Source of the DNA: Alphaproteobacteria bacterium
Lineage (GTDB): Bacteria > Pseudomonadota > Alphaproteobacteria > Rhizobiales > Xanthobacteraceae
Assembly (NCBI GenBank): GCA_037200445.1
Contig: JBBCGH010000001.1
Span: 1,612,001 to 1,676,000 of the forward strand
DNA: 64,000 bases
Reading direction: 5' to 3'
Numbering within the stretch: position 1 is the first letter of the stretch; every line of letters begins with the position of its first letter. Shown piece after piece: positions 33,139 through 41,351 of this stretch. The notes beneath the pieces were generated by a model. The model saw nothing but the letters and a program-made list of their open reading frames with translations. It ran no database searches and had not been told where the DNA came from. The translations under genes were made by a program, and so were the position numbers.

Positions 33139-33858
33139 ATGACAAGTAAAGCTCCACCGCGCCTGCCCGCGCCTTATTGGTCGTGGCCCGGCCTGCTCGA
33201 AGGTGCGCGGTTGTGCGGCGCGATGATCCCCGGGACGGCGGTGTTCGCCGCGGCCTACGGCACGCTTGCGGCGCAGAAGGGGCTGACGCTCAGCGAGGCC
33301 GTGCTGATGAGCCTGCTGGTGTTTGGCGGGTCGGCGCAGCTTGTCGCGCTCGAAGTCTGGAATGCGCCGATCACGTTCGCGACCGTGCTGTCGCTCACGG
33401 CGGTCACCGCGATGGTCAATTCGCGGCTGATCCTCATGGGTGCGACGCTTCGGCCTTGGCTCGGTGGCCTTCCGCCCTGGCAGCCTTATGCGGCGCTCTC
33501 CACCACCGTCGATGCGACGTGGCTGATCGCGATGCGCTATCGCGGCGAGGGCGGTGGCGATGTTTCGGTTTTCGTCGGTGCCGGATTGACCCTGTGGGTG
33601 CTGTGGGTCGTCACTGCGGTGCCGGGCTATTTCCTCGGCTCCTTCATTTCGGATCCGAAGCGGTTCGGCTTCGATCTCGTGCTGGTGATCTTCTTCGCCG
33701 CGATGTTCGTGCCGCTGTGGCGCGGCGCCCGCCGCGCGATCGGCTGGGTGGTCGCGGGCCTCGTCGCGCTGGTCGTGTCGTACATCGTGCCTGGCTGGTG
33801 GTTCATCGTCGCCGGCGCGCTCGCCGGCAGCATCGCCGGAGCTTTCGTCGATGAATGA
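33139..33858 (+). CDS. azlC: AzlC-family branched-chain amino acid exporter, large subunit
   Basis: A 239-residue inner-membrane protein with about seven hydrophobic segments. Family motifs are GAMIPGTAVFAAAYG, FGGSAQLVALEVW and AMVNSRLILMGATLRPWL. With AzlD it exports branched-chain amino acids or analogues. ATG at 33139 chosen; a start at 33097 would add 14 residues. It overlaps azlD by eight bases. Confidence 0.9.
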   Translation: MTSKAPPRLPAPYWSWPGLLEGARLCGAMIPGTAVFAAAYGTLAAQKGLTLSEAVLMSLLVFGGSAQLVALEVWNAPITFATVLSLTAVTAMVNSRLILMGATLRPWLGGLPPWQPYAALSTTVDATWLIAMRYRGEGGGDVSVFVGAGLTLWVLWVVTAVPGYFLGSFISDPKRFGFDLVLVIFFAAMFVPLWRGARRAIGWVVAGLVALVVSYIVPGWWFIVAGALAGSIAGAFVDE

Positions 33859-34162
33859 CGCGCTCTCCCACGGGTCGTTCATTGCGATCCTTTCGATGGC
33901 GCTCGCCACATACGTGACGCGCGTGTCCGGCCACTGGCTGATGGGCCATATCCCGATGACCAGGCGCGTGCGGCGCGGCCTCGAAGTGCTGCCCGGCGCG
34001 ATCCTGGCGTCGATCATCGTTCCGATCGTCGCGAAGGCCGGCATCGTGGCGGTGATCGCCGTCGTCGTGGCGGCGCTCAGCATGATGGTGAAGCGCAACG
34101 AGTTCATCGCGGTTGGGTTGGCGCTGGCGGCAGTGTCGATCGCTCGTGCTTATGGGCTTTAG
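33851..34162 (+). CDS. azlD: AzlD-family transporter small subunit
   Basis: A 103-residue membrane protein with about four hydrophobic segments and the AzlD pattern ATYVTRVSGHWLMG, LEVLPGAILASIIVP and a central VAALSMMVKRNEF. It is translationally coupled to azlC through an eight-base overlap. Its stop overlaps the stop region of the convergent MFS gene by four bases. Confidence 0.9.
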   Translation: MNDALSHGSFIAILSMALATYVTRVSGHWLMGHIPMTRRVRRGLEVLPGAILASIIVPIVAKAGIVAVIAVVVAALSMMVKRNEFIAVGLALAAVSIARAYGL

Positions 34163-35307
34163 CGTCTCCAGAAGACAGCGACCACCACTGCCATCAACGC
34201 CTGCATCGCGACCACCATGGCGACGCAGCCAGGCCATCCTCCGATACTCCAGGTCAGGCCCGGCAGGACCGCGCCGACGCTGCCGCCGATGTAGTAGCTC
34301 GTCGCGTAGAGTCCGACCGCGGAGGTGCGGCCGCTCTCGGCGGTCAGCGCCACATAACCGGTCGAAGTCGCCTGCACGATGAATCCGCCGCAGGCCGCAA
34401 CAGCCAATCCCGCGATGATAACCGGCAGCGATGGCGCGAGCGTGAGCAGCGCGCCGGTCGCCCACACTCCGATCGCGCCAATGACGAGCGGACGCCGCCC
34501 AAACCGCGCGACGGCGCGGCCGAGACCAAGAACGGCGGTGGCACCGGCAAGATATGTCACGAAGATTGCGCCGAGCAGCGTCGGCGAGAGGTTGAACGGC
34601 GCCGCGGCGAGCAGGAAGTTGACGTAGGTGAACAGCGCCACGAACGTGAATAGCGTGCCGAACCCGACCGCATAGGTCGCGAGCAGCTGCGGGTTGCGCA
34701 GATGACTGAGCATCTGCCGCCCGGACAGCAGCAGCCCTTCGGAGCGCGTGAAATTGCGTTCGCGTGGCAGGATCGCCGCAACCGCAATCCCGCAGGCGAA
34801 TGTCATCGCCGCGGTCATCAGGAAGCCCGCACGCCAGCCGACCAGATCGGCGAGCAGTCCGGAGACGAGCCGGCCTGCGAACCCGCCAACGCTGGTCGCC
34901 GCCATGTAGACGCCCATCACACCCATCGCCTGCGCGGGCGGCCATTCCTCACCGATATACGACACCACGACGGTGAAGATCGGCGGCAGTGCGAGGCCGA
35001 GCACGAAGCGCCAAAACACAAGCGCATGCAGGCTCGGCGCAAGTGCGATCATGACAAGCGGGATCGTCGCGAGAACCATCGCGGCCGCGATCACCCGCTT
35101 GCGCCCGAGCACATCCGCGATTGCGCCGGCGAACGGCGCCGAGAGCGCGATCGCGAGGGTCGTCGCCGTCACGGTCAGACTGATTTGCGCCGGGGTCGCG
35201 TCGAACTCGCGCGCGAGCGAGGGCAGCAGCGATTGCGGGCCATACAGATTGAAGAACGCGCAAAATCCCGGAATACCGACCGCAGCGCGACGGAAACTCT
35301 GCTTCAT
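34159..35307 (-). CDS. MFS transporter (YnfM-like)
   Basis: A 382-residue major-facilitator protein with about twelve membrane segments. The loop 2-3 motif GAIADVLGRKRVI is intact, and the region GRRPLVIGAIGV is its second-half counterpart. It most resembles YnfM/inner-membrane transport proteins for arabinose-like or drug substrates; the substrate cannot be read. The start ATG at 35307 gives a short cytoplasmic N-terminus. It overlaps azlD tail to tail by four bases. Confidence 0.9.
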   Translation of the reverse strand: MKQSFRRAAVGIPGFCAFFNLYGPQSLLPSLAREFDATPAQISLTVTATTLAIALSAPFAGAIADVLGRKRVIAAAMVLATIPLVMIALAPSLHALVFWRFVLGLALPPIFTVVVSYIGEEWPPAQAMGVMGVYMAATSVGGFAGRLVSGLLADLVGWRAGFLMTAAMTFACGIAVAAILPRERNFTRSEGLLLSGRQMLSHLRNPQLLATYAVGFGTLFTFVALFTYVNFLLAAAPFNLSPTLLGAIFVTYLAGATAVLGLGRAVARFGRRPLVIGAIGVWATGALLTLAPSLPVIIAGLAVAACGGFIVQATSTGYVALTAESGRTSAVGLYATSYYIGGSVGAVLPGLTWSIGGWPGCVAMVVAMQALMAVVVAVFWRR

Positions 35308-35644
35308 GTGCGTGCGCGGCTCATGGCGCCCGGATTATCGGCGAACGCGGGGGAGTTTGCATCAGCCGACACGTGCAGCCGCACCGCAATCGACTCGGTG
35401 GTCGCGAAAACCAAAGTTCCATTGGTTGAACATTCACTATTAATCGACCAAAGCTCTTGCGTGCTATCTACTTTTCTTTAGTGTGAAAGCGGGAACAGCT
35501 TTCGGGGCATAGCGTGGTGGCACGACTCGTTGAGCGGTCGCTGGGAGCGGCCACTCGATACTCATCGCATCATCGGTTGACGACCATCAGCAGTCTGTCT
35601 TGCACCTGCTTTGGCGATCCATGGCTGTGCCCGGAGGGCGCGAA
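35308..35644. other. Intergenic stretch with AT-rich segment
   Basis: The 337 bases between the MFS gene and the hypothetical gene at 35645 have no convincing coding region. An AT-rich part (about 35400-35480) is a likely place for divergent promoters. No repeat of the dispersed families was found. Confidence 0.5.
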
Positions 35645-36001
35645 ATGAGTCGTCGAGGCGAGGCACCGCACAAGAAAAACAAGACGCATGAGCGCGCGCG
35701 GGCGCGGCTGTTGCGTGCGCTTGCGGCCTGCGACGGCAATCCTGCCGACATGCTCGAACTTTATTATTGGTCCAAAGAACCGGGCTTTACACAGCTCATT
35801 CGTGCGATTGCCACGATGCCAGAGCATACCAGGGCTGCGCTGGAGACGTTCATCGCGCTGGCGCGCGATTCGAAATCGGTGACGGCCGACCTCGATCGGC
35901 GCGGCGTGCTTACTTTTTGTTCAGCGGAAGCTGCCAGGAGCGTGGCACTTGCGGTGTGCGCGGCCGACGAAACGGAAGACCGGCCGCAACTGCTCAATTG
36001 A
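35645..36001 (+). CDS. Conserved hypothetical protein
   Basis: A 118-residue soluble protein with a basic N-terminus (RRGEAPHKKNKTHERARARL) and a helical remainder (DMLELYYWSKEPGFTQLI; LETFIALARDSKS). GGAGGGCG precedes the ATG. I do not recognise the family. It lies about 200 bases upstream of an HTH regulator on the same strand. Confidence 0.65.
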   Translation: MSRRGEAPHKKNKTHERARARLLRALAACDGNPADMLELYYWSKEPGFTQLIRAIATMPEHTRAALETFIALARDSKSVTADLDRRGVLTFCSAEAARSVALAVCAADETEDRPQLLN

Positions 36002-36196
36002 CGCGGCGCCGCCAATCGATTCAAATGCGCATAGCGGCGATTAACCGCGTTGCTTAACAGAAAAGTTTGAACTCATAAGGCGTATGCACCGCGCGCGGCG
36101 CTGCACGAGTCGGCCTTTCTCGCTTGACAATATGCGGTGAAACTTGGCGAAACGTATTCGCCGCCCCGCGGATCGTCGCGCGTAACGGAGAGAATG

Positions 36197-36601
36197 ATGT
36201 CGGTGAAGAGGCCTGATCCGGTCGATATCGAAGTGGGGCACCGGATCAGAATCGAGCGGTTGGCTCGCGGTCTGTCGCAGACGGCGCTTGCTAACCAGCT
36301 GGGAGTGACCTTTCAGCAGGTGCAAAAGTACGAGAAGGGCGTCAACCGCGTTGGCGCCGGCCGGCTGACCAAGATCGCCGAGGTGCTGGGGATCGAGGTC
36401 AGTACGTTCTTCGGCGCCAAGGACATGATGGACCCCGATGCCGTCAAGGGAAGCGGCGAGGCATCGCCGCTGAAACTACTGACCGTCTCCGGTGCGTTCC
36501 GGCTATTGCGCGCCTACGGCGATATCGAGGCCAGCAACCTGCGCCGCGCGATCGTCGATCTGGTCGAGCAGATCTCGAGTCAGAAGCGCCCCTCGAGCTG
36601 A
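36197..36601 (+). CDS. XRE-family helix-turn-helix regulator
   Basis: A 134-residue regulator. The HTH lies at about residues 15-65 (GHRIRIERLARGLSQTALA; NQLGVTFQQVQKYEKGVNR), followed by a short C-terminal helical domain (FRLLRAYGDIEASNLRRAIV). This is the short type common in Rhizobiales, related to the DNA-binding part of phage repressors and cell-cycle regulators. ATG at 36197 has GGAG six bases upstream; the adjoining ATG at 36194 is too close. It is monocistronic. Confidence 0.85.
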   Translation: MSVKRPDPVDIEVGHRIRIERLARGLSQTALANQLGVTFQQVQKYEKGVNRVGAGRLTKIAEVLGIEVSTFFGAKDMMDPDAVKGSGEASPLKLLTVSGAFRLLRAYGDIEASNLRRAIVDLVEQISSQKRPSS

Positions 36602-36697
36602 GCCCCGGCCGGCTATCGCGCCTGCCGTTCACCCGCCCGACCCGCGATGCTAGTGTCACGGAGCGCGCCGATGGCGCGCGAGCGGAGAGGGCAGGCG

Positions 36698-38383
36698 ATG
36701 CGCGGCAAAGACAATATGCGCTCCGGCGGCGAGGTGCTGGTCGATCAGCTCCTGGTGAACGGCGTGCGCCATGTGTTCTGCGTGCCGGGCGAAAGCTACC
36801 TCGCCGCGCTCGATGCCTTCCATGATCGCGATATCGCCGTCACGGTGTGCCGCCAGGAGGGTGGCGCCGTCATGATGGCCGAGGCGCACGGCAAACTCAC
36901 CGGCCGCCCCGGCATCGCGTTCGTTACGCGCGGACCCGGCGCCACCAATGGCTCCCCCGGCATCCACATTGCCAAACAGGATTCGACCCCGCTGATCATG
37001 TTCGTGGGGCAAGTCGGGCGCGAGATGCGCGACCGCGAAGCGTTCCAGGAGCTCGACTACCGCGCGGTGTTCGGCACGATGGCGAAATGGGCGACCGAGA
37101 TCGACGATCCGGAGCGCATCCCCGAAATCGTCTCGCACGCGTTTCATGTGGCGATGAACGGCCGGCCGGGCCCGGTGGTGATCGCGCTTCCCGAAGACAT
37201 GCTGATGGAGCGCGTCTCGATCGGCGATGCGCTCGCGGCCGACCTGATCGAGACTTGGCCCGGCCTCACCGACATGTCGCATCTGCAGAAGATGCTGTGG
37301 GCGGCGGAGCGGCCGATCGCGATCCTCGGCGGCAGCCGCTGGTCGGAAGCGGCCTGCGCCGCGGTCGTGCGCTTTGCCGAACGGTTCGATCTGCCGGTCG
37401 CGACCTCGTTCCGGCGGATGCCGTTGTTTCCGGCAACGCATCCGTCCTATGCGGGCGATCTCGGCACCGGCGTCAATCCGAAGCTGGTCGCACGCGTGAA
37501 GGCGGCGGACCTCGTGCTGCTGGTCGGCGGGCGCATGGGCGAGATGCCGAGCCAGGGCTACACGCTGCTCGACATTCCCAATCCGAAAATGAAGCTCGTC
37601 CACGTCTATCCCGATCCGGACGAGTTGGGGCACGTCTACCGGCCGGACCTTGCCGTCAACGCGACGCCGACCGCTTTCGCGGCCTCGCTCGAAGGGCTGC
37701 AGCCGCCGAACGAGATCCGCTGGCGCGCCTGGACCGAGGATGCGCGCGACGACTACCTCGCCTGGACGGACGCGCCGACCAAGCAGCCGGGCGCCGTCAA
37801 CTTCGGCGAGATCATGGTGTGGCTGCGTGGGCAGCTGCCACCCGAGAGCATCATCACCAACGGGGCGGGCAACTTCTCGACCTGGATGCACCGCTTCTAT
37901 CGCTTCACCAAGTTCGCGACCCTGCTCGGCCCAACCTCCGGCTCGATGGGCTACGGGCTGCCGGCGGCGGTCGGCGCGAAGCGGCTTTATCCGGAGCGGA
38001 CCGTGGTGTGTGTTGCCGGCGACGGCGACTTCCTGATGAACGGGCAGGAGTTTGCAACCGCCGTGCAATACGATCTGCCGATCATCGTGCTGATCATGGA
38101 CAACGGCATGTACGGCACGATCCGCGCGCACCAGGAGCGCGAATTTCCGGGGCGCATCAGCGCCACCTTCCTGCGCAATCCGGACTTCGCGGCCTATGCG
38201 CGCGCGTTCGGCGGGTTCGGCGCGACGGTGGAGAAGACGGAAGCATTCGCCGATGCGTTCAATGCGGCGCGGGCCTCGGGCAAGCCCGCCATCATTCACA
38301 TGAAGGTCGATCCGCAGGCGATCAGCCCGGCCACCACGCTGGACGCGATCCGTGCGAAATCGCTGGCGGCGCAGAACAACTAG
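36698..38383 (+). CDS. Thiamine-diphosphate-binding enzyme (acetolactate-synthase-like)
   Basis: A 561-residue ThDP enzyme with the three-domain plan of acetolactate synthase and benzoylformate/oxalyl-CoA decarboxylases. The activating Glu is at about 54 (CRQEGGAVMMAEA), and the ThDP/Mg site is GDGDFLMNGQEFATAVQY then MDN. No regulatory small subunit is nearby, so it is probably a catabolic decarboxylase or carboligase rather than IlvB. GGAGAGGGCAGG precedes the ATG at 36698. A TetR gene follows 60 bases downstream. Confidence 0.9.
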   Translation: MRGKDNMRSGGEVLVDQLLVNGVRHVFCVPGESYLAALDAFHDRDIAVTVCRQEGGAVMMAEAHGKLTGRPGIAFVTRGPGATNGSPGIHIAKQDSTPLIMFVGQVGREMRDREAFQELDYRAVFGTMAKWATEIDDPERIPEIVSHAFHVAMNGRPGPVVIALPEDMLMERVSIGDALAADLIETWPGLTDMSHLQKMLWAAERPIAILGGSRWSEAACAAVVRFAERFDLPVATSFRRMPLFPATHPSYAGDLGTGVNPKLVARVKAADLVLLVGGRMGEMPSQGYTLLDIPNPKMKLVHVYPDPDELGHVYRPDLAVNATPTAFAASLEGLQPPNEIRWRAWTEDARDDYLAWTDAPTKQPGAVNFGEIMVWLRGQLPPESIITNGAGNFSTWMHRFYRFTKFATLLGPTSGSMGYGLPAAVGAKRLYPERTVVCVAGDGDFLMNGQEFATAVQYDLPIIVLIMDNGMYGTIRAHQEREFPGRISATFLRNPDFAAYARAFGGFGATVEKTEAFADAFNAARASGKPAIIHMKVDPQAISPATTLDAIRAKSLAAQNN

Positions 38384-38442
38384 CCCCGGCGCTTGCGCAT
38401 TGCACTGAACGCTGGCTCACTTCTTCAAGACGTGAGTCGCGC

Positions 38443-39102
38443 ATGGCCTATCGCCGCACCGAGAATGTCGTTCGCCGCCTTGCGGCGCGCCACGATGCCA
38501 TCATCGCGGCGGCGGGCGCGCTCGCCGCCGAGGCCGGCATCAACGCAGTCCAGATCGGGCCGGTCTCGCAGCGCGCCGGCGTCGCGACCGGAACGGTCTA
38601 TCGCTATTTCCCGTCCAAGACCGAACTGGTGGCCGCGCTGGTCGCTGCCGCCGCGGAGCGCGAACTTGGCGCGATGCATCGCGCCGCGGACGCAGCGCCC
38701 GGACCGCTCTCGGCACTCGCGGCGACCGTCACGACATTTGCGGCGCGCGCGCTCGCCAACCCGAAGCTCGCTTTTGCGCTGATCGCCGAGCAGGCGGACG
38801 GCGCTGCGGACGAGGCACGGCTCGCCTTTCGCAGGGCGCTTGCGGCGGAGCTGGGCACACGGCTGACGATCGCGATGAACGGCGGCCATCTTCCCACCCA
38901 GGATATCGCGGTGGCGGCGCCGGCGCTGCTCGGCGCCGTGATCGAAGGCCTGGTCGGCCCGCTGGCCGCGTCAACCGGGGAAACGGCGGCGCGCGATGCC
39001 GTGCAGGCGATCACGCTGTTCGCGCTGCGCGCCGTCGGCGTTGCCGACGCGCGGGCGCGCGGCCTCGTCGTGCAGGCGCAGATGCCGGCACGCAGCATCT
39101 AG
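38443..39102 (+). CDS. TetR/AcrR-family regulator
   Basis: A 219-residue one-domain repressor. The N-terminal HTH (about 20-65) reads VQIGPVSQRAGVATGTVYRYF, then PSKTELVAALV; a ligand-binding helical domain rich in Ala follows. It may control the ThDP enzyme just upstream on the same strand. The ATG at 38443 gives the normal short N-terminus; a longer frame that covers the 3' half of the ThDP gene is only chance overlap. Confidence 0.87.
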   Translation: MAYRRTENVVRRLAARHDAIIAAAGALAAEAGINAVQIGPVSQRAGVATGTVYRYFPSKTELVAALVAAAAERELGAMHRAADAAPGPLSALAATVTTFAARALANPKLAFALIAEQADGAADEARLAFRRALAAELGTRLTIAMNGGHLPTQDIAVAAPALLGAVIEGLVGPLAASTGETAARDAVQAITLFALRAVGVADARARGLVVQAQMPARSI

Positions 39103-39150
39103 ATGCTCCGGCATCGCGCTTTGGGCATCGCGTGCAAGCAGGAGCAGCCG

Positions 39151-39375
39151 ATGAACCAGGATGAGCAGGATAAGGCGCTCGCGCGTTTCGAAGCACTGGA
39201 AATCCGCATGGCGCATCAGGACCGCACGATCGACGACCTGAACACGGCGGTGAGGGACCAGTGGGAGCGGATCGACCGCCTGACCAAGCAGATCGAGCGC
39301 ATGGTCGACCGCCTCCAACGCGTCGAGGATAGCGGGCCGCCCGATGGATCCGAACCGCCACCGCCACACTACTGA
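39151..39375 (+). CDS. slyX: SlyX family protein
   Basis: A 74-residue coiled-coil protein of the SlyX family. ARFEALEIRMAHQDRTIDDL then DQWERIDRLTKQIERM forms a long heptad helix, with a Pro-rich, His-ended tail (PPPPHY). Function is unknown. GCAGGAGC precedes the ATG. It overlaps the convergent acetyltransferase gene by seven bases. Confidence 0.85.
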   Translation: MNQDEQDKALARFEALEIRMAHQDRTIDDLNTAVRDQWERIDRLTKQIERMVDRLQRVEDSGPPDGSEPPPPHY

Positions 39376-39902
39376 GTGGCGGGAAGCTCCAGCGTTACGC
39401 GCATGATGCCCCTGCCGCCCGGGTCATCCTCGATCTGGAAGCCAAGCTCGGCGCTCATGTGCAGCATGCGGGTGTTTTCGGCCAGCACCTGACCGTGGAC
39501 GCGCGCAAGGCCGATCATGCGGGCGTAGTCGATCATGCGCTGCATCAACAGCCAGCCCAGCCCATGCCCCTTGAACGCCGAGCGCACGATCACGGCGAAT
39601 TCGCCGTCGCGCCCATCCTCCTCGAGATGCAGCCGCACCACGCCCAGCATCTCGCACTTCGCTTCGTCGAACGCGATGAGGGCCATGGCGCGTTCGTAAT
39701 CGAGATGCGTGAGTTCATGGATGCGCTGCTCGGAGAGCTCCTTGACGGCCGAGAAGAAACGCAGCCGCGAGTCCTCCGGCGCGATGTGGGCCACAAACTC
39801 CGGATAGAGCGCGGCGTCTTCGGGCTTGAGCGGACGCGGGAGGACACGCGTGCCGTCCGGCAGCATCTCATGGCGCGTCAGCGCTTCAAGATCGGGGCGC
39901 AT
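39369..39902 (-). CDS. GNAT-family N-acetyltransferase (Pat-like domain)
   Basis: A 177-residue acetyltransferase. It has RPLKPEDAALYPEFV and PEDSRLRFFSAV at the start, as in the GNAT domain of protein lysine acetyltransferase Pat/PatZ, and the acetyl-CoA-binding A motif VIVRSAFKGHGLGWLLMQR. The ADP-forming CoA-synthetase-like part of PatZ is absent. It may acetylate protein lysines. The gene shares its strand with the universal stress protein about 30 bases upstream. Confidence 0.85.
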   Translation of the reverse strand: MRPDLEALTRHEMLPDGTRVLPRPLKPEDAALYPEFVAHIAPEDSRLRFFSAVKELSEQRIHELTHLDYERAMALIAFDEAKCEMLGVVRLHLEEDGRDGEFAVIVRSAFKGHGLGWLLMQRMIDYARMIGLARVHGQVLAENTRMLHMSAELGFQIEDDPGGRGIMRVTLELPATQ

Positions 39903-39933
39903 GCGGCAGATGTGGCGGCGTGATGTGGCGCCG

Positions 39934-40764
39934 TCAATGCGACATCAATACCGGCACGGTCATGGACGAGAGAATGCCCCGGGTCGCGCCGCCGAGTATG
40001 AATTGGCGCAGGCGCGAGTGGCCGTAGGCGCCCATCACCATGAAATCGGCGCCGGTATCGGCCGCGTGCGACAGAAGCGTGTTCGCAACATCCGTATCGG
40101 TCGCGACGATGGGCTTCACCTCTACCTTGAGGCCGTGACGTGCAAGGTGATGGCCGATGTCGGCGCCCGCGACCTCGTCGCTCTTCGGCCGCTCGCTCGC
40201 GACGATCACCACGTCGACTGCCTTCGCTCTGGCGAGGAACGGCATTGCGTCGCCAAGGGCGCGCGCCGCACTGCGGCTCGCATCCCAGGCGACCATCGCA
40301 CGCTCGAGCGCGAGGCCACCTTTGTGAATGTAGGGCACCACGACAACCGGCCGGCCCGACCCGAACAGCGCGCCTTCGACGATGATTTCCTCCGGCGCGA
40401 CCTTGTCCGGCTGGCCTTGCGCGATCACCGCGAGGTCGAAGCGGCGCGCCATGGCGCCGAACGCATCGGCGGCGCCTGGAACGCTCGCGTTGATGACGCG
40501 CGATTCGAACGAGATGCCGGAACGCCTGGCCGCGGCGTCGAACCTGGCCCGCGCATCGGCCGCGGCCTTGTCGTTCTCGGCGCGCTGGTCGTCGATCAGC
40601 GAGGCTGGGATGCCGCCCATGATGGTGGGTGGGATGACCGGGTCGTAGCTGAAGGCGACCGCCGTCACATGTGCGTCGAATGCCGCGGCAACTGCGATGG
40701 CGTATGGCCCGGCGACGTCGCGGCCTTCGCTCTCCGTCAGGTTGACAATGAGATCCTTGATCAT
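39934..40764 (-). CDS. Universal stress protein, tandem UspA domains
   Basis: A 276-residue protein with two Usp domains (about 1-140 and 145-276). The second has the ATP-binding pattern GADFMVMGAYGHSRLRQFIL followed by GGATRGIL. The first is degenerate. Members respond to stress, stasis or low oxygen. The C-terminus ends SMTVPVLMSH as usual. It is first of a two-gene unit with the acetyltransferase. Confidence 0.88.
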   Translation of the reverse strand: MIKDLIVNLTESEGRDVAGPYAIAVAAAFDAHVTAVAFSYDPVIPPTIMGGIPASLIDDQRAENDKAAADARARFDAAARRSGISFESRVINASVPGAADAFGAMARRFDLAVIAQGQPDKVAPEEIIVEGALFGSGRPVVVVPYIHKGGLALERAMVAWDASRSAARALGDAMPFLARAKAVDVVIVASERPKSDEVAGADIGHHLARHGLKVEVKPIVATDTDVANTLLSHAADTGADFMVMGAYGHSRLRQFILGGATRGILSSMTVPVLMSH

Positions 40765-40839
40765 GCCCGCTCCGTCTTCGCTCGAGGTCAGGCCGGAGGC
40801 TGAGGCGGCGTCGCCAACGCAGCCTCGATGCAGATCAAC

Positions 40840-41220
40840 TCACTTCTTGTTGCCGGATGCGTCGAACTGCTTGAGATAGGCCCACAGGTTGGCGCGCTCA
40901 TTTTCGCTGTTGATGCCGGCGAAGACCATCTTGGTTCCGGGAATCTTGGCACGCGGATTGGTGATGTATTCCTTGAAGGTCGCCTCGTCCCAGGTGATGC
41001 CGGAGTTCTTGTTGGCATCCGTGTAATTATAGGCCTCATGGGTGCCGGACTTGCGGCCCTCGAGGCCGTTGAGCACCGGGCCGACCTTGTTCTTGGCGTC
41101 CGGTCCGACCGAATGGCAGGGCAGGCATTTCTTGAACGAGTTCTCGCCAGCCGCGAGGTCTTGCGCCGATGCGCTGCCCGCCGCGGCCATCAAAACTGCT
41201 GCGATTGCCCAAGCCTTCAT
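40840..41220 (-). CDS. Class I cytochrome c (c2/c552-like)
   Basis: A 126-residue precursor. The signal peptide (KAWAIAAVLMAAAGSASA) ends near residue 19. The haem-binding motif CLPCH is at 32-36, the axial Met lies in IPGTKMVFAGI, and the C-terminal helix ANLWAYLKQF is intact, so this is a soluble periplasmic cytochrome c550/c2. AAGGAG precedes the ATG at 41220; an upstream in-frame ATG at 41235 is less likely. It is divergent from glcD, whose oxidation may feed the respiratory chain. Confidence 0.9.
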   Translation of the reverse strand: MKAWAIAAVLMAAAGSASAQDLAAGENSFKKCLPCHSVGPDAKNKVGPVLNGLEGRKSGTHEAYNYTDANKNSGITWDEATFKEYITNPRAKIPGTKMVFAGINSENERANLWAYLKQFDASGNKK

Positions 41221-41351
41221 GTCGAACTCCTTCATTGCGGACGCCCGCCGTCGGTTCCGATATATTGGAACGGTTCGAATGATGCTACGGCAAATCTGCG
41301 CGACTGACATTCGCGCGTTGTGTGTGTTATGGCGGTGATGGGAGTGGGCCC

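Noticed and set aside
36847..38442. Long frame joining the ThDP gene region to the TetR gene
   Set aside because: The sequence before 38443 is Arg/Ala-rich shadow of the ThDP enzyme; the TetR domain begins at its own ATG.
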